The notes under the pieces are model-generated. The model saw only the letters and a program-made list of their open reading frames with translations, was not told the DNA's origin and ran no database searches. From Candidatus Synoicihabitans palmerolidicus (lineage in GTDB: Bacteria; Verrucomicrobiota; Verrucomicrobiia; Opitutales; Opitutaceae), in the NCBI GenBank assembly GCA_020809425.1, contig JAGGDC010000005.1, forward strand, positions 1-64,000: a stretch of DNA of 64,000 nt. Reading direction: 5' to 3'. Below, one piece after another: positions 43,041-53,837 of this stretch (its first letter is position 1; each line of letters opens with the position of its first letter). The translations under genes were made by a program, and so were the position numbers.

Positions 43041-44584
43041 CCTAAGCCGTAACGATGCAGTGGAAAAAGAATTACCGATGATGAAGTGATTGGAGTTGAA
43101 TGAAAAGAAACCAATGCAGGAGCGAGAACGCGCCTCACCAATCGGTGACCGAAGCAATCCAGTTTGAGAGCGCGGACCGGTCTATCCAAATCGAGTTTAC
43201 CGACCAGAAACTCAGCGCGCACGCAGGCACGGCGACGTTCTGGTCGTTTTTGCAGTCAAGCGGTTGGCGCGAGGCCCTGGAGAGAGCGCTGCCGCATCCG
43301 GCCCCGACTTCGAACAATGCGCGCACCGCGCTGAGCAAGGCGCTCGGCTTCATACAAGGGCTGTTGTGCGGGGCCAAGAAGCTCACGCATGTGGCCTATT
43401 GGCGGCGCGATCCGATGATGCCGCCCCTGCTCGGCATCAAGCGCGTGGCGAGCCAGTCGACCCTCTCGCGGTTCTTTCAGGGCTTCACCAGTGCAGGGGC
43501 CAACCTCGCGTGCTTCCAACCCCTTTTCAAGTGGTACCTGCACCGCCTGCCGAACCGCCCGGAAGGCTATGCACTGGATCTGGATTCCACCCGGTTGCTA
43601 CACGAGGACGGTCATCAACAAGGCGTCAAGGTCGGCTACACCCGCGTGGGCATCAAGCCGTGTCTGCATCCCCTGTTGGCGATCTTGAGCGAAGTGCGCA
43701 TGGTGGCGGGGTTTTGGCTGCGACCTGGCGACACCGCCTGCGCCAACCATGCACTCGGCTTCTTCCGGGAGCTGTGGGGCAACCTGCCCAAGCATGTGCG
43801 CCTGCGCGTGGTACGCGCCGACGCCGGCTTTTGCCCGGCCGACTTGTTGGCACTCTGGGAGGAACTACGGGTGAAGTTCATCGTCGCCGCGCGCCTGACC
43901 CGTCCGGTGAAAAGCCAGCTCTGTGGCGAAACTCGCTGACGGGCGACAGACATCGACGGCACCGCGGTGGCCGAGCTGGCCCCCCCCGACGGCGAATGGC
44001 CCACCTCGGCCCGCCTCATCGGCATCCGCCACCGCGTACAGGACAAAACCAGCCGGGCCGGCGGCAAGCTGCTCATCGACTGCCCGGGTTACCTGTATCA
44101 GGTGCTGGTGACCACCCTCGCGTTGAGCTCGCCCCCCTTGGCCGTCTGGCGCGACTACAACGGACGGGCCGCCTGCGAAAACGTGATCAAGGAACTCGAC
44201 CACGGCTACGCTCGGCCCGACTTGGCCTACGCCGCGTTTTGGGCGACCGAAGCGGCGCTGAGTCTGGCCGTGCTCACGCACAACCTGATCGTTTTGTTCG
44301 AACGCAAACTAGGCTGGCTCGAGGCAGTCACCCTCGGGAGCCTGCGCTACTAGCTGTTCGTGACCGCCGGAGTCCTCAGCCAGGCACAAGGCACCCTCAC
44401 CGATCAGGCTCGCCGTGCCGCCTCGCGAACGCCACTGGTGGCGAAAGCTCTGGGCCAAGCTCATATCGCCCTTCCCCAACTGCGATGCAGTCGGCAACCG
44501 CCCCTGCTTCTCAGCCTGAAATTCCTTCGCAATTACGCTCAATCCACACCCAAATCAGTTTCCGACGGTATCGTTACACCTTAG
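43041..44584 (+). mobile_element. IS1380-family insertion sequence (inactive)
   Basis: The inverted ends are CCTAAG followed by GTAACGAT at 43041 and the inverted counterpart near 44584 (ATCGTTACACCTTAG on the plus strand), imperfect over about 25 bases. The transposase fills the element on the plus strand. Left flank: nucleoside permease fragment. Right flank: ABC permease lacking its 5' end. The insertion therefore coincides with loss of both genes' missing parts. Confidence 0.78.
43100..44583 (+). pseudogene. IS1380-family transposase, two nonsense codons
   Basis: An open frame of about 490 codons with two stops. Motifs: YALDLDSTRLLHEDGHQQG (first Asp), LRVVRADAGFCPADLL (second Asp) and RAACENVIKELDHGY (Glu), the IS1380 arrangement. 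A TGA at 43937-43939 follows GETR where a Trp is likely, and a TAG at 44351-44353 follows GSLRY where a Trp is also likely. No frame change is needed, so the copy died by point mutation only. Confidence 0.85.
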
Positions 44585-44586
44585 TG

Positions 44587-45766
44587 GAGTCCTCGTCACC
44601 GGCCAAGTCGCTCTGGCCGCAATTCTCCTCATCGGCACGGGATTGCTGGGGCGCAGTCTCCATAATGTCATGGCGGTCGACGTCGGATTCGACTCCGGAC
44701 GCGTTATCATCGGCCATATCGCCCTCTCGGGTGCGTATCGAGATTCCCGTGACAACATCGATCTGCAACGCCGCGTCCAGGCAGCCTTGCAATCGATTCC
44801 CGGCGGCGAGCGGGTCGGCCACCGCCTTGGAGCCTGTGTTGGCCGCCGAACATCGGCCCGTGCCCTACGCCCGTCGCACCACGGCCGACCTCGCTCTGGC
44901 GAACAACCGATGATTCACATCGCCACCGTCTCTCCCGAATTTTTCGCCACCTTGGGTGTTCCTCTCAAATCAGGCCGCAACTTCACGTCCGCCGACAACT
45001 TCGCCCACTCCCCCGTCGCCAGCGTGGACGAGAGTCTGGTCAACCGCGACTACCCCGATCGGCCCGTGGAGGGCGACGAGCTCTACCTGAGTCGGGGACT
45101 CCCCCTCGCCGAAGATGGATGGACCCGCGTGGTCGGCGTGGTCGGTCCAACCCGTCTCAACGGACTCGACCGCCCGAATCATCTGCCCACGGTCTATGTT
45201 CCCTTGGTCGATTTTCCCGTTAAAACCGGATTCTGGGTGCTCGTTCGCTCCCCGCGCCCGGACGCCTGGTCTGATCCAGGATATCCGCACCAAGCTACGC
45301 GACATCGACCCCGCATTGCCGTTCTATGCCGTCAGCACGCTACAGGAACAACATGAAGCACTGCTGCTCAACCGGCCGCGCCATCACCTTCCTGTTGACC
45401 GCCTTCACCGCCCTCGCCATCGGACTCGCCGGCATCGGACTCTATGGCGTCCTCGCCTACGACGTTTACCAACGCACTCGCGAAATCGGTATCCGGGGCG
45501 CCATCGGCGCCACCCGCGGACAGATCGTCGGCCTCATCCTCCGCCAGAGCATGAGCAAAACTCTCAGCGGCCTGCCGATCGGATTGGCCGTAGCCACCTT
45601 GGCCTCCCGCTACCTGACTCCTCTGCTCTTTGGCCTCAGCCCCACCGACCCCCTCGTCTTCTTCACCGCTTTTATAGTTCTGATCGCCGTCGCCGGGATT
45701 GCCTGTTGGTGGCCCGCCCGCCAAGCCGCCCGTGTCGACCCCGTCATCGCGCTGCGCGCAGACTGA
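44587..45766 (+). pseudogene. ABC efflux permease (MacB/ADOP type), 5'-truncated
   Basis: The remnant starts with LVTGQVALAAILLIGTGLLG, the second transmembrane block of ADOP-type permeases, right after the IS1380. It continues with HIATVSPEFFATLGVPL and SGRNFTSADN of the periplasmic domain, and in other frames IRTKLRDIDPALPFYAVSTL and finally AGIGLYGVLAYDVYQRTREI and GIRGAIGATRGQIVGLIL (FtsX motif) to VDPVIALRAD. Frame changes lie near 44820, 45265 and 45375. About 400 N-terminal residues are missing. Substrate unknown. Confidence 0.82.
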
Positions 45767-45785
45767 AATCCCATCGTATCCCGGT

Positions 45786-47489
45786 TCACATGATCGGCGT
45801 AAACGCTTCCCCCACCGTTTTGTAAAGCCGCGTCAGTATCTCCTTGGAACTCAGAATACCGCCCGACTCCGGAAAGTCCCCCACGTCCCGATAGCGCTCA
45901 TAAAATTCCGGCGATCCCGGGTCCACCGGGTCCATCCCTGGCATCAATTCGAAGCTGCTCGAATTCTGAATCGGCCACGGATCAATCGGTCCCAACGACA
46001 ACAGCCCTCCCCCCAATCCATTGAGCGCGCTCACGGCCAGCGGAAACTGCCGCTTCGCGATCACCCAACTATTTCCAGGCGCCATATCCCGCTCAATCTG
46101 TGCGCGCAGTTCCCGCGCAAACGCCTCATCCTCGATCACCAACCCCACCTCCGTATTTAAACTCACCGACCGCGAGTCGAGAGTGTAGGACCCCACAAAC
46201 GACACCCGGTCATCCACCACCCAAGACTTCGCGTGCAGACAAAAAACGGAAGCTGCCGCACCCCTTCCGCCTCCGCCCGCGCCTTCCTCTCCGCAATCTC
46301 TTGAAACAATTCACCCACCACATCCGGCTGCGGTTTAAATTCGTAAACCCGCAACCCCAACTTCTCCACATAGTCCCCCCGCAGACGGTAGTTCGCCGAA
46401 TACGCCATAATATTGTCCGTCGACGCATAACTGTTGGTCGACACCCGAATCACCAACCCCTGATTTTCCTTCTTCAATTTCTTCGCCAACCGCCGCGCCG
46501 AACCGCTCAGAATCAAATACGGCGACTGCACCGTCACCTCCCGCTGCGCCCGGGACACTTCCCGGCGCAACGCTTTCGTCGTGCGTGAATTCTTGTCGAA
46601 CAACCCCACACCCTTGCCGGGATCATCGCCCACACATTCCACTCGCTCCACCGCCCGCAACCGGGTCCAGAAGCGCATGCGCCTCTGCCACGCATCATCC
46701 GCCGCCATCATCAGTTCCTCAAAATACCCCCCAAAGTCATAGTCCGCCCGGGTCTCGTAGCGCGGATAATTCCCACGCGCCATCGCCTTCGCCACATCCT
46801 TCAAACCCGCACTGGGCACACTGTGCCGATACGCCCAATACTGCTCAAACGAGGCCTCCGCCTCCACAGGGCCCACCGCCAACACTTCCCGATCCCTAAA
46901 AGTCATCCCGGTTGAGTGATTGAAATACGTGTTCTCGATGTTGCGCCCTCCCGTCAACATCACCGCCCCGTCCACCACCATCAGCTTGTTGTGCATGCGT
47001 TGATTGATCCCTCGAAAACTGAGCACCGCAGACGTCGCCTTCTGCCACAACGACGGCTTCAACCGCTCCATCACCGGCCGATAGTGCCGCACCTCCAAGT
47101 TCGGACTCACCGTCGCCAGAAACGCCCCAATCGCCGGATCCTGATCCGACACCATGTGATCCGCAATCACCCGCACTTTCACCCCGCGCCGCCTCCACCA
47201 ATTCATAAATCATCAACCGTCCACTCTCATCATTGGTCCAAATAAACGTCTGAATCTCAATCGACCGCCGCGCTTGCCGGATCATATGCACCCGCAACAA
47301 CAACGCATCATACCCGTTCTCAATACTCAGCACGCGATTCCCCCGGGACGTATCCCCCGCAACAGCCTCAACCATGACTGCATCCACCGCATCCACCAGA
47401 GGGGAGCTCCCCCTCAACTCTGCGCACCCTCCCGCCATCAACCCCAGTCCTACCACTAAAAACCATTCCAGATAACTCGCATCCTTCAT
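45786..47489 (-). pseudogene. Phospholipase D-family lipoprotein (cardiolipin-synthase-like), two frameshifts
   Basis: The start MKDASYLEWFLVVGLGLMAG followed by GC gives a lipobox, so the protein was an outer- or inner-membrane lipoprotein. RSIEIQTFIWTNDESGRLM precedes a frame change near 47205, then GVKVRVIADHM. The first HKD motif is RMHNKLMVVDGAVMLTGGRN. The second, LHAKSWVVDDRVSFVGSY, is split by a shift near 46240. The C-terminus ends at 45786. PLD-family lipoproteins with two HKD motifs usually process phospholipids. Without the two single-base shifts the gene would be complete at about 567 codons. Confidence 0.87.
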
Positions 47490-47549
47490 CACCGGCAAAA
47501 ACAGAGGAAACCAGCGGCTTCGTCGATAATGAAAGCCATGAAATAACAC

Positions 47550-48010
47550 AGCTATACCCGAGTCCCCCGGCGACCGAGGTCCAAATATTTACTGCACCCT
47601 AATATCGTTACCCTTCCCCAACCACGCCAATCCCCTCCCGCAAGTTCTACTTGGCCGTATCACCTGATATCTAGTCCGGCTTCCCAAATTTCCCTCGAAT
47701 GCCCACACAACCACCGCGATCGTGTATTTATCGTATCTCGCGCTACACAGATTGTGAATTATCTAATACCGCCATTGCGTTTTCGTGCCTAACTGAATTC
47801 AAAACACCTCCTCAAAATGCAATAATAATTGCGAACTCGCAACAAGTTGTGAAATTTATATTTCATTTATTAAAAATTACTTAAAAAATTTCATTACTTT
47901 CATTGATTCTGAAATACGCCCCTACGCAACCCCGCTTGTGAATTTGCAGTTGTGTGTTTTTATACACTCATTTTTAATTAGGAAATGCCCCTACCCCAAC
48001 TTCATGGTTA
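47550..48010 (+). other. AT-rich intergenic region, no gene seen
   Basis: About 460 bases markedly richer in A and T than any other part of the window, with runs such as TTATTAAAAATTACTTAAAAAATTTC near 47870. No credible coding frame, RNA or repeat is seen. It lies between a phospholipase gene and a decayed regulator and may have held divergent promoters. Confidence 0.5.
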
Positions 48011-48023
48011 GCTGATTGAGAAT

Positions 48024-48153
48024 TTTCTACGCCGCAACGGAATGACGAGAAAGGCGTTCGCCCAGACGCTTCAGCTTTCACCGGCCTATCTATCGATGTT
48101 GATCGTGAGCGACCGGCCGCTCACGAAGGCCGTGCTGTCTCTACAAGCACACT
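48024..48153 (+). pseudogene. XRE-type helix-turn-helix remnant
   Basis: About 42 codons read FLRRNGMTRKAFAQTLQLSP, then AYLSMLIVSDRPLTKAVLSL and a stop. This is the core of an XRE/Cro-type DNA-binding domain. The preceding in-frame TGA and the immediate stop after it make it a fragment. It lies just upstream of the dCTP-deaminase-like gene, in the same direction. Confidence 0.6.
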
Positions 48154-48154
48154 G

Positions 48155-48794
48155 ATGTTCCCGCTTCACAATGGCAGCAAACCAACACCAGCCATCAGTG
48201 GACCGAGGAACTTAAGCACGGCACAATCCTGACCGATTGGCGGATCAAAAAAACCGAACAATCCGCCATGAGCTCAATTCTGCCCTTCAGGGTGGAAGGA
48301 GACGACAGTCGCCTGGAAGCGGCGAGCTATGATCTATCACGAGGCGACTTCCAATTCCCCCAAGAGGAAGTCAACCAATCCGGCGAAATCCTTGAACTGC
48401 CCCCCAACTAGTCCGTGCTCGTCCACACCCGGGAAGAAATCATTCTAGGTAAACGAGTGATCGGACGTATTGCCCCCCCGAGGAGAACTGGTGCTTCACT
48501 ACGTGACCGCGAGCTTCGGGATCCAACTGGATTCGGGCTGGCGTGGGCAACCTTTTGTCCACCTTCACAACCACGGCATCGAACCGTTTCCCCTCGAATA
48601 TGACCAGCGTTTTGTGTCTGTGGAATTTCACCTTCTCGCGGACGAACTTGAAACGAACTGGGAACCCAAGAATGCCGAAGCCCCCCGCTCGCTCCGGTCG
48701 CGAAGCGACCCCTGCCGAGATGGAACAGGAATTGCGCCGGCTGCAGTCCCAAATCGATCATTTTCGTCGGTCCCTCCAACCCACCAAAGCATGA
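48155..48794 (+). pseudogene. dCTP deaminase/dUTPase-fold protein, broken
   Basis: The frame from about 48197 encodes GTILTDWRIKKTEQ, then RLEAASYDLSRGDFQF (the LxxASYDL hallmark of dCTP deaminase/dUTPase trimers). A TAG at 48409-48411 interrupts ELPPN-stop-SVLVHTREEI. A shift in a C run near 48475 moves to RGELVLHYVTASFGIQLDSG, then QPFVHLHNHGIEPFPLEYDQ and RFVSVEFHLLADE. A short coiled-coil tail ends at 48794 in a further frame. The enzyme family deaminates dCTP or hydrolyses dUTP. The Ser/Arg active site of deaminases is not clear here. The link to an XRE domain is unusual for housekeeping dcd. Confidence 0.65.
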
Positions 48795-48900
48795 GCCGCC
48801 ATGTCCGACCGGAAACCCAGTTTTCCACAGATCCTCGCGCTCGCAACAGCCGACCTACTGAGGTGGCAACTTTGCCGCTGCGCTCAGTCGCCTGCAATGC

Positions 48901-49475
48901 ATGCCCGTCGCGTTTCTGCCCCTATCCTGTTTCATCGCGGGAATCACGTTAGGGAGCCCGACACTCCTCTTTCACAATAACGGATTTCTAAAGAGGGAAG
49001 GGGAAATCTCCCGTGAAGACGCCGACGCCCCTATCGCCCCCATTGCCTTCAACCCGAATGATCGCTCCGAAATAGGACACGGAATTTACTATCCAAACGG
49101 CACGCGCTATTTGGGAAAACGCATCCGGATCAAGTTTCTCGAGTGGGTGTTCAACCGAGAGGCGAAGCGTAGTATCTTGATCCTCCGAGGCCTCAGATCT
49201 GGACGTTTCGACGGGGTCGTCTCACAGGCCAATAGCTTCAGTTCCAACGTGCCCGAAGTAGCCTTTTCATCGAGTTTCTCCGCGAAGCCATGCCGCGACG
49301 TGGCCAAATTTAATTCAAATCGCGCCCGCATTGGCGAAGAAGCCGATCTCCTCTTGGAACAAATCGCCGCCTACCTGATCGACCATCCAGAATTTGCGGT
49401 GCTGGTGTACGGACACTCCGATATCACCGGATCCGCCGAACACAACTGGGATTTGGGGGCTCGCAGAGCCCAAGC
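48901..49475 (+). pseudogene. OmpA/MotB-like protein, 3' end cut by IS
   Basis: An N-terminal hydrophobic segment (MPVAFLPLSCFIAGITLGSP) is followed by about 100 residues without recognised domains and then the start of an OmpA-like peptidoglycan-binding domain: EQIAAYLIDHPEFAVLVYGH, then SDITGSAEHNWDLGARRAQA. The conserved NxxLGxRRAxA motif is reached, and then the frame enters the ISAs1 element at 49476. The remaining 40 or so residues are lost. Whether the 5' part is one gene is not certain. Confidence 0.65.
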
Positions 49476-49569
49476 CATGGTCTTTTCCCGTGACGGGTGA
49501 AGTGATTGAAGGTCAGCGGTGTAACTTTGAGCTAAACCATTTGGCCGATTTTCGATCTGTTTCAGAGGG

Positions 49570-50193
49570 ATGAAATCTAAAGGTGAAACGGAAAGGGAAG
49601 CGACGAACGCAACCCCGGAGCAGAAGCACTGGGATCGAAACGTGGAGGTGCGCATGGCCACTGCGGCCGAGCAGGAGTGGTTCGACGCGCAGCTGCACGA
49701 GCGGCCCTATTTGGGATCCGGGCATCCGGTGGGCGATTACCTGCGCCAGATTGTCGAAAGAGGGGGGGCGGGCGGTGTGGCGCTGCTGGCGTGGGGTCCG
49801 GCCTGCTACGCGCTCAAGGACCGGGACCGGTGGGTGGGCTGGGATGCGACCCGCCGGGTCGAGCGGCTTTCCCTGGTGGTGCAAAACCGCCGCTTTCTAC
49901 TGCTTACCAAGCGCGGCGAGGAGCCTCATTTCGCCACCCAGGTGCTCGCTGCGGCCGTGCGCACGTTGCCGGGCCATTGGCAGGAACGCTTCGGCTATCG
50001 GTCGCTGCTAGCCGAGACCTGCACCGACCCGGAGGCCTACCAAGGCACGTGCTACAAGGCCTCCGCGTGGGAGCCGGTCGGGACCAGCCAGGGTTACGAA
50101 CGGCACCGAGGCGACTTTTACCGCGAGCACGGCAAACCCATAGCACCTGTGGCTGCTGCGGCCCCTGCACCCCTCGGCCAAGGGCCCTGCTGA
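49570..50193 (+). pseudogene. DUF4338 (DruA-like) domain of the ISAs1 element, copy 2
   Basis: 207 codons identical in most positions to copy 1: MKSKGETEREATN, RDRWVGWDATRR, QGTCYKASAW, REHGKP. After HGKP the DUF4338 frame runs out at TGA 50191, while the matching continuation (HLWLLRPL) lies in the +1 frame. This copy has an additional G at AAGGGCCCTG, which moves the frame again before the transposase part. The shared shift at AAACCC suggests a property of the element, whereas the extra G is private damage. Confidence 0.75.
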
Positions 50194-51389
50194 GCGCCCC
50201 CGACCCCGCTTTGCCCGAGGACTACTGGGCGGGACTGCGCCGCGCGCCCACCGGCACCCTGCCGCTCAAAAACGGCCCGTTGCCCTCTCTGTTGGAGGCC
50301 CGGTGCGGCGTGCCCGATCCGCGCGCCAACAACACCCGCTTCAAGATCGGTCCGGTTCTTGGCATCGTGGCGCTCGCGCTGCTGGCCGGCCGGCGCGACA
50401 TCGCGTCAATCGCTCGTATGGCCAACCTGCTCGACCAAGACCAGCGCTTCGCCCTGGCCCGTGAGGCCGGCACAAAGGTCCGCCTGGCCCCCAGTTACAG
50501 CGTGTTTTACGACGTGCTCACCCGGCTCGATCCGGAGACCTTTGCCCAGGCCCTCACAACCGCTGGCTCACAGCCCACGCCAGTGCCCTGCCCGGAGCGC
50601 TCGCCCTGGACGGAAAGTTTATCCGCGACGCGGTCGGGGTGCTCAGCCTGGTCGAGGCCGACACCGGCGCGCCGGTCGCCCTGGCCATCGTCGATCAAAA
50701 GGAAAACACCTCGCGCAGTGAACAGGCCCGCGCCGGTGAGGTGTTAGCCGCCGCGTCGTTGGACGAGCAGATCGTCACACCGGCGACGCCTTGCACGCCA
50801 CCCGCGAGCAGGCCCGCACCATCGTGGAAAAAGGCGGCGAGTATGTGCCCCAGATCAAAGGCAACCAACCCCAGCTGAGCGCGCTGGTGCAGCGCGCCCG
50901 GACCGTTCCACCCCCTTTTTTGAGCTGACCGATCCGAGTCGGGACCGCGTGACCACCTGGCGGGTGTCCGTGGTGGTGGCCACGCCCTCGCAAGCCGACT
51001 ACCCCGGGCTGCACAGCCTGGTGCTCGTGGACAAAACCACGGTGCGAAAACGCGACCTCACCGAAAGTTGCGAGCAACGCGCCTACGCCAGCAACCTGGC
51101 ACCCGCAGAACGCAGCCCTGCGCAAATGCTCGCCTTGATCCGCGGGCACTGGGGCGGAGTGGAGATCCGCAACCACTGGCGCCGCGACGCCTGCTGGCGC
51201 GAAGACCACTCGCGTACCCGCAACATCAACGCCCTGGCCAACCTGCGCCCTCTTGCGCAGAGTCCTGCTGCGCGTCTGCGCCCAACACTGGCCCGAGCGG
51301 CCCCTGCCGTACGTCTTCGAATCCTGCCAACATTCCACGCATATCTCCCTGCGCGCCATCCGTTCCCATTCCTAAAACAAAAGACCATG
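50193..51389 (+). pseudogene. ISAs1-type transposase, copy 2, multiple frame changes
   Basis: The order of blocks equals that of copy 1: PEDYWAGLRRAPTG, GVPDPRANNTRFKIG, DIASIARMANLL, then after a one-base shift ALALDGKFIRDAVG and AIVDQKENTSRSEQ, then TGDALHATREQARTIVEKGG and QIKGNQPQL, then FFELTDPSRDRVTTW, NIHSALVL-like LHSLVLVDKTTVR and a C-terminus with RNHWRRDACWREDHSRTRN, typical of ISAs1. The shifts at CTCACAACC, GTCACACCGG and the C5T6 run are the same as in copy 1. Inactive as read. Confidence 0.8.
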
Positions 51390-51998
51390 GCGCTATCACC
51401 CCGAAACGCTTGATCCATTTACCCGGCGTCGCCGAGCGATGGGACCTCGCTCCCGGACGGCGTAACCTACACGTTTCATCTCCGTAAAGACGCGCTCTGG
51501 TCCGACGGCCACCCGGTCACCGCTCAAGACGTCCATGGCGCCTACTGCCGAATCCTGGCCCCGGAGTTTGGTTCCGATAACGCCGAGTCCCTCTACTTCA
51601 TGGCCGGCGCCGAGGCGTTTCACAAAAGTCAACTCACCGATTTCGAGTCGGTGGGTTGCCACGTGCTCGATGATCACACGCTGGTCCTGCGCACGGTTCG
51701 CCCTACTCCGTTTTTTGTTCGACTCTTGGCTGCACGCAATTGGTTCCCGCTCCCCATCCACGTGCTGAGCGAATTCAATTCTTTGCGACGTAAAGACACG
51801 GCCTAGACTCGATTGGAAAACTTCGTCGGCAACGGCCCGTTTCGCCTCGAGGAGTGGCAACCCAACCAATTCATCGAATTGGCTCGAGCGCCAACCTTCA
51901 ACCTACTGGAATCAAGCCAACGTGGGCATTGATCGCCTCCGCTTGCTACCCATCGAAAGCAGTAGCGCCGAAGAAGCTGCCTACCGCGCCGGCCAGTT

Positions 51999-52002
51999 AC
52001 AT
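51999..52002 (+). repeat. Target duplication ACAT, left of IS copy B
   Basis: ACAT directly before the IS end at 52003 is repeated at 53834-53837 directly after it. Removing the IS and one ACAT restores the OppA reading frame across AYRAGQLH-KTSSVP. Confidence 0.88.
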
Positions 52003-52062
52003 AGAGCGTGTCCCACAAGCGCAAGAGGTTGTAGAAGAGGAAGTAGCGTAAAAATAAAGCGG

Positions 52063-52091
52063 CCGAACCCGGGAGGATTTCCTGGTTTCGG
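52063..52091 (+). repeat. Conserved leader hairpin of the IS5/IS1182-like element, copy B
   Basis: CCGAACC and GGTTTCGG can pair around a short loop containing GGAGG. Compared with copy A the third pair is G-C instead of T-A, a compensatory change; one position in the stem is mismatched here. It sits 26 bases before the GTG start of the transposase. Confidence 0.6.
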
Positions 52092-52117
52092 CACAAAAAC
52101 GGCGTGTGTAATTTGGT

Positions 52118-53650
52118 GTGAACAATACTATCGAGGCGGTCGCCCCGGAAGTTGCCCTGCAAACCTGGCTGCGTCCAGACCTGACTCCGGTCGGACCCAA
52201 CAAAGATTACGCCGCGTTTCGCGATCAACTGGCGGGGCTCGACCAGTTGCTGGCCAACAGTCACTTGGAAGCGATGGCCGTGGACTTTGCCCGGGAAAAC
52301 TGGCGGGGCGACGACGTGGCCGGGTTGCCGCGACACCTGCAGTTCGCGCGCAAGGCGCGGCGGGTGCAGGTATTGCGCATGATGCTCGGAAACATCAGCT
52401 TGCGTAAACTTTCCCTGAGCATCGCCTCCAGCGATCTGTTGGCCGACTTTTGCGGAGCGCGCCGGATCGACGGCATCAAGGGGGTCTCCCAAAGAAAGCG
52501 TGCGGGAGCGTGCGTCCAAATGCTTCACCGCCGGGCAGGTGCGCAGGATGAGCCAAGTCTTTATCGAGATGTGCGGTGAGGCGGACCGGGCGAGCGAACT
52601 GGGACTGGCTGCGGCGCAGCCGATGGATACGTGCCTGGTGGACTCGACCTGCCTGCAGGCCAACATCCATTTCCCGGTCGACTGGGTGCTCTTTCGCGAC
52701 GTGAGCCGCACCCCCTTGCTCAAGGCTGGTGAAACTGATCCGTGCAGCGGGGTTGCGGGGTCGGATGCCGAACGAGCCGCCAGTCTTTGCCAAGCAGATG
52801 AATCGGTGGTGCATCGCGATGACCCACAGCCGACGGCGCCGCGATACGAAGCGGGCCCGCCAGGGCGTGCTCCGCCAGATGAAACGCCTGCTGCGCACCA
52901 TCGGCGAGCACGCCCGCCGCCGCCGCGACCACCTCGCCGCCGCCTACGCCCGGACCCGCTGCAGTGAGCGCCAGGCCACCCACCCGCATCATTGCGCGCA
53001 TCGACGCCATGCTCGAGCAACTGCCGGCCGCGATCAAACAGGCCCACGAACGCATCATCGGCGCGCGACCAGTGCCCAACGCCGAGAAGATCCTCAGCGT
53101 CTACGAACCCGACGTGCAGACCGTGGTCCGGGGCAAGGCGTCTGGCGAGGTCGAGTTTGGCAACCCTCTCATGATCAGTGAGAACGTGGCGGGGTTGATC
53201 ACCGATTGGCAGTTGTATCAGGGAATGGCTCCGGCCGAATGGCGTCAGTTCGACCAGAGCCTCGAGCGCCAGAATCAGTTCGACCTGAGCACCCCGATCA
53301 AAGCGGCGAGCACCGACCAAGGCTTCTCGACCAAACGGCTGTGCGAACGCTTGGCCGAAGCCGACATTTATGACGCCACTTGCCCCCGCGATCCGCAGCA
53401 ACTGCAACGGCGCATGCAGGAGCCGCAGTTCGTGGCGCTCCAACATCGCCGGGCTTCGACGGAAGCCCGCATCGCCATCATCAAGCAACGCCAAGGCAAG
53501 CGATTTAGTGCCAGAGGCTTCACGAATCGCTACCTGGCGGTAGCCTGGAGCATCCTCGGTCACAACCTGTGGCTCATCGCCCGACTGCTGGCCGACCAAC
53601 CACCGCAGGCCCAAGCCTGCCTAAAACCACCAAGCCTACTCCAACGATGA
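52118..53650 (+). pseudogene. IS5/IS1182-like DDE transposase, copy B
   Basis: GTG start at 52118. The N-terminal domain with ASSDLLADFCGARRIDGIKG is followed by one extra base at GTCTCCCAAAG (about 52490), which moves the frame to ERASKCFTAGQVRRMSQVFI. The core shows CLVDSTCLQANIHFPVDW. An extra T near 52729 shifts again before LIRAAGLRGRMPNE. A 4-base insertion near 52980 affects RQATRIIARIDAM. STDQGFSTKRL (second Asp, GTDRGF-like) and RRASTEARIAIIKQ follow, with the end near 53650. At least three lesions. Confidence 0.82.
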
Positions 53651-53833
53651 ACAATAAACCGGCTGCCGGAGGTTCCCTCATGGAAACGATCCAGGCACTG
53701 ACTGCTGCGACACTGCAATTTAGCCCTTAAATTGCATCTGCGCGCGCCTACATCCGCCATTGGTAGCCGGAAATCCGCTCAAAAATCGGCTTTCCTGCCC
53801 CCCTTCCAAAATCAGGGTAATGGGACACGCTCT

Positions 53834-53837
53834 ACAT
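53834..53837 (+). repeat. Target duplication ACAT, right of IS copy B
   Basis: Second copy of the ACAT target site (see 51999-52002). Confidence 0.88.

Larger units (their letters stand above)
49476..51389 (+). mobile_element. DUF4338-ISAs1 element, copy 2
   Basis: The same element as at 26158-28076, in the opposite orientation, with CATGGTCTTTT at 49476 and AAAAGACCATG ending at 51389. The sequences are almost identical. The left flank is an OmpA-like gene lacking its 3' end, the right flank an oligopeptide-binding gene lacking its 5' end, with no matching target duplication. A rearrangement or deletion has therefore occurred at this copy. Confidence 0.85.
52003..53833 (+). mobile_element. 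IS5/IS1182-like element, copy B
   Basis: A 1.83-kb element with 13-bp perfect inverted ends AGAGCGTGTCCCA (52003-52015) and TGGGACACGCTCT (53821-53833), flanked by a perfect 4-bp duplication ACAT. It carries a leader hairpin (52063-52091) and one transposase gene, then about 180 bases of 3' non-coding sequence. It is nearly identical to copy C at 61853-63667. Confidence 0.9.

Noticed and set aside
47550..48010. AT-rich region as a replication origin or centromere-like site
   Set aside because: No DnaA-box cluster, iterons or parS-like repeats could be seen.
49570..50193. DUF4338 protein as part of a Druantia defence island
   Set aside because: It lies inside IS ends fused or adjacent to a transposase, in two copies, and no DruB-E-like helicase genes are nearby.
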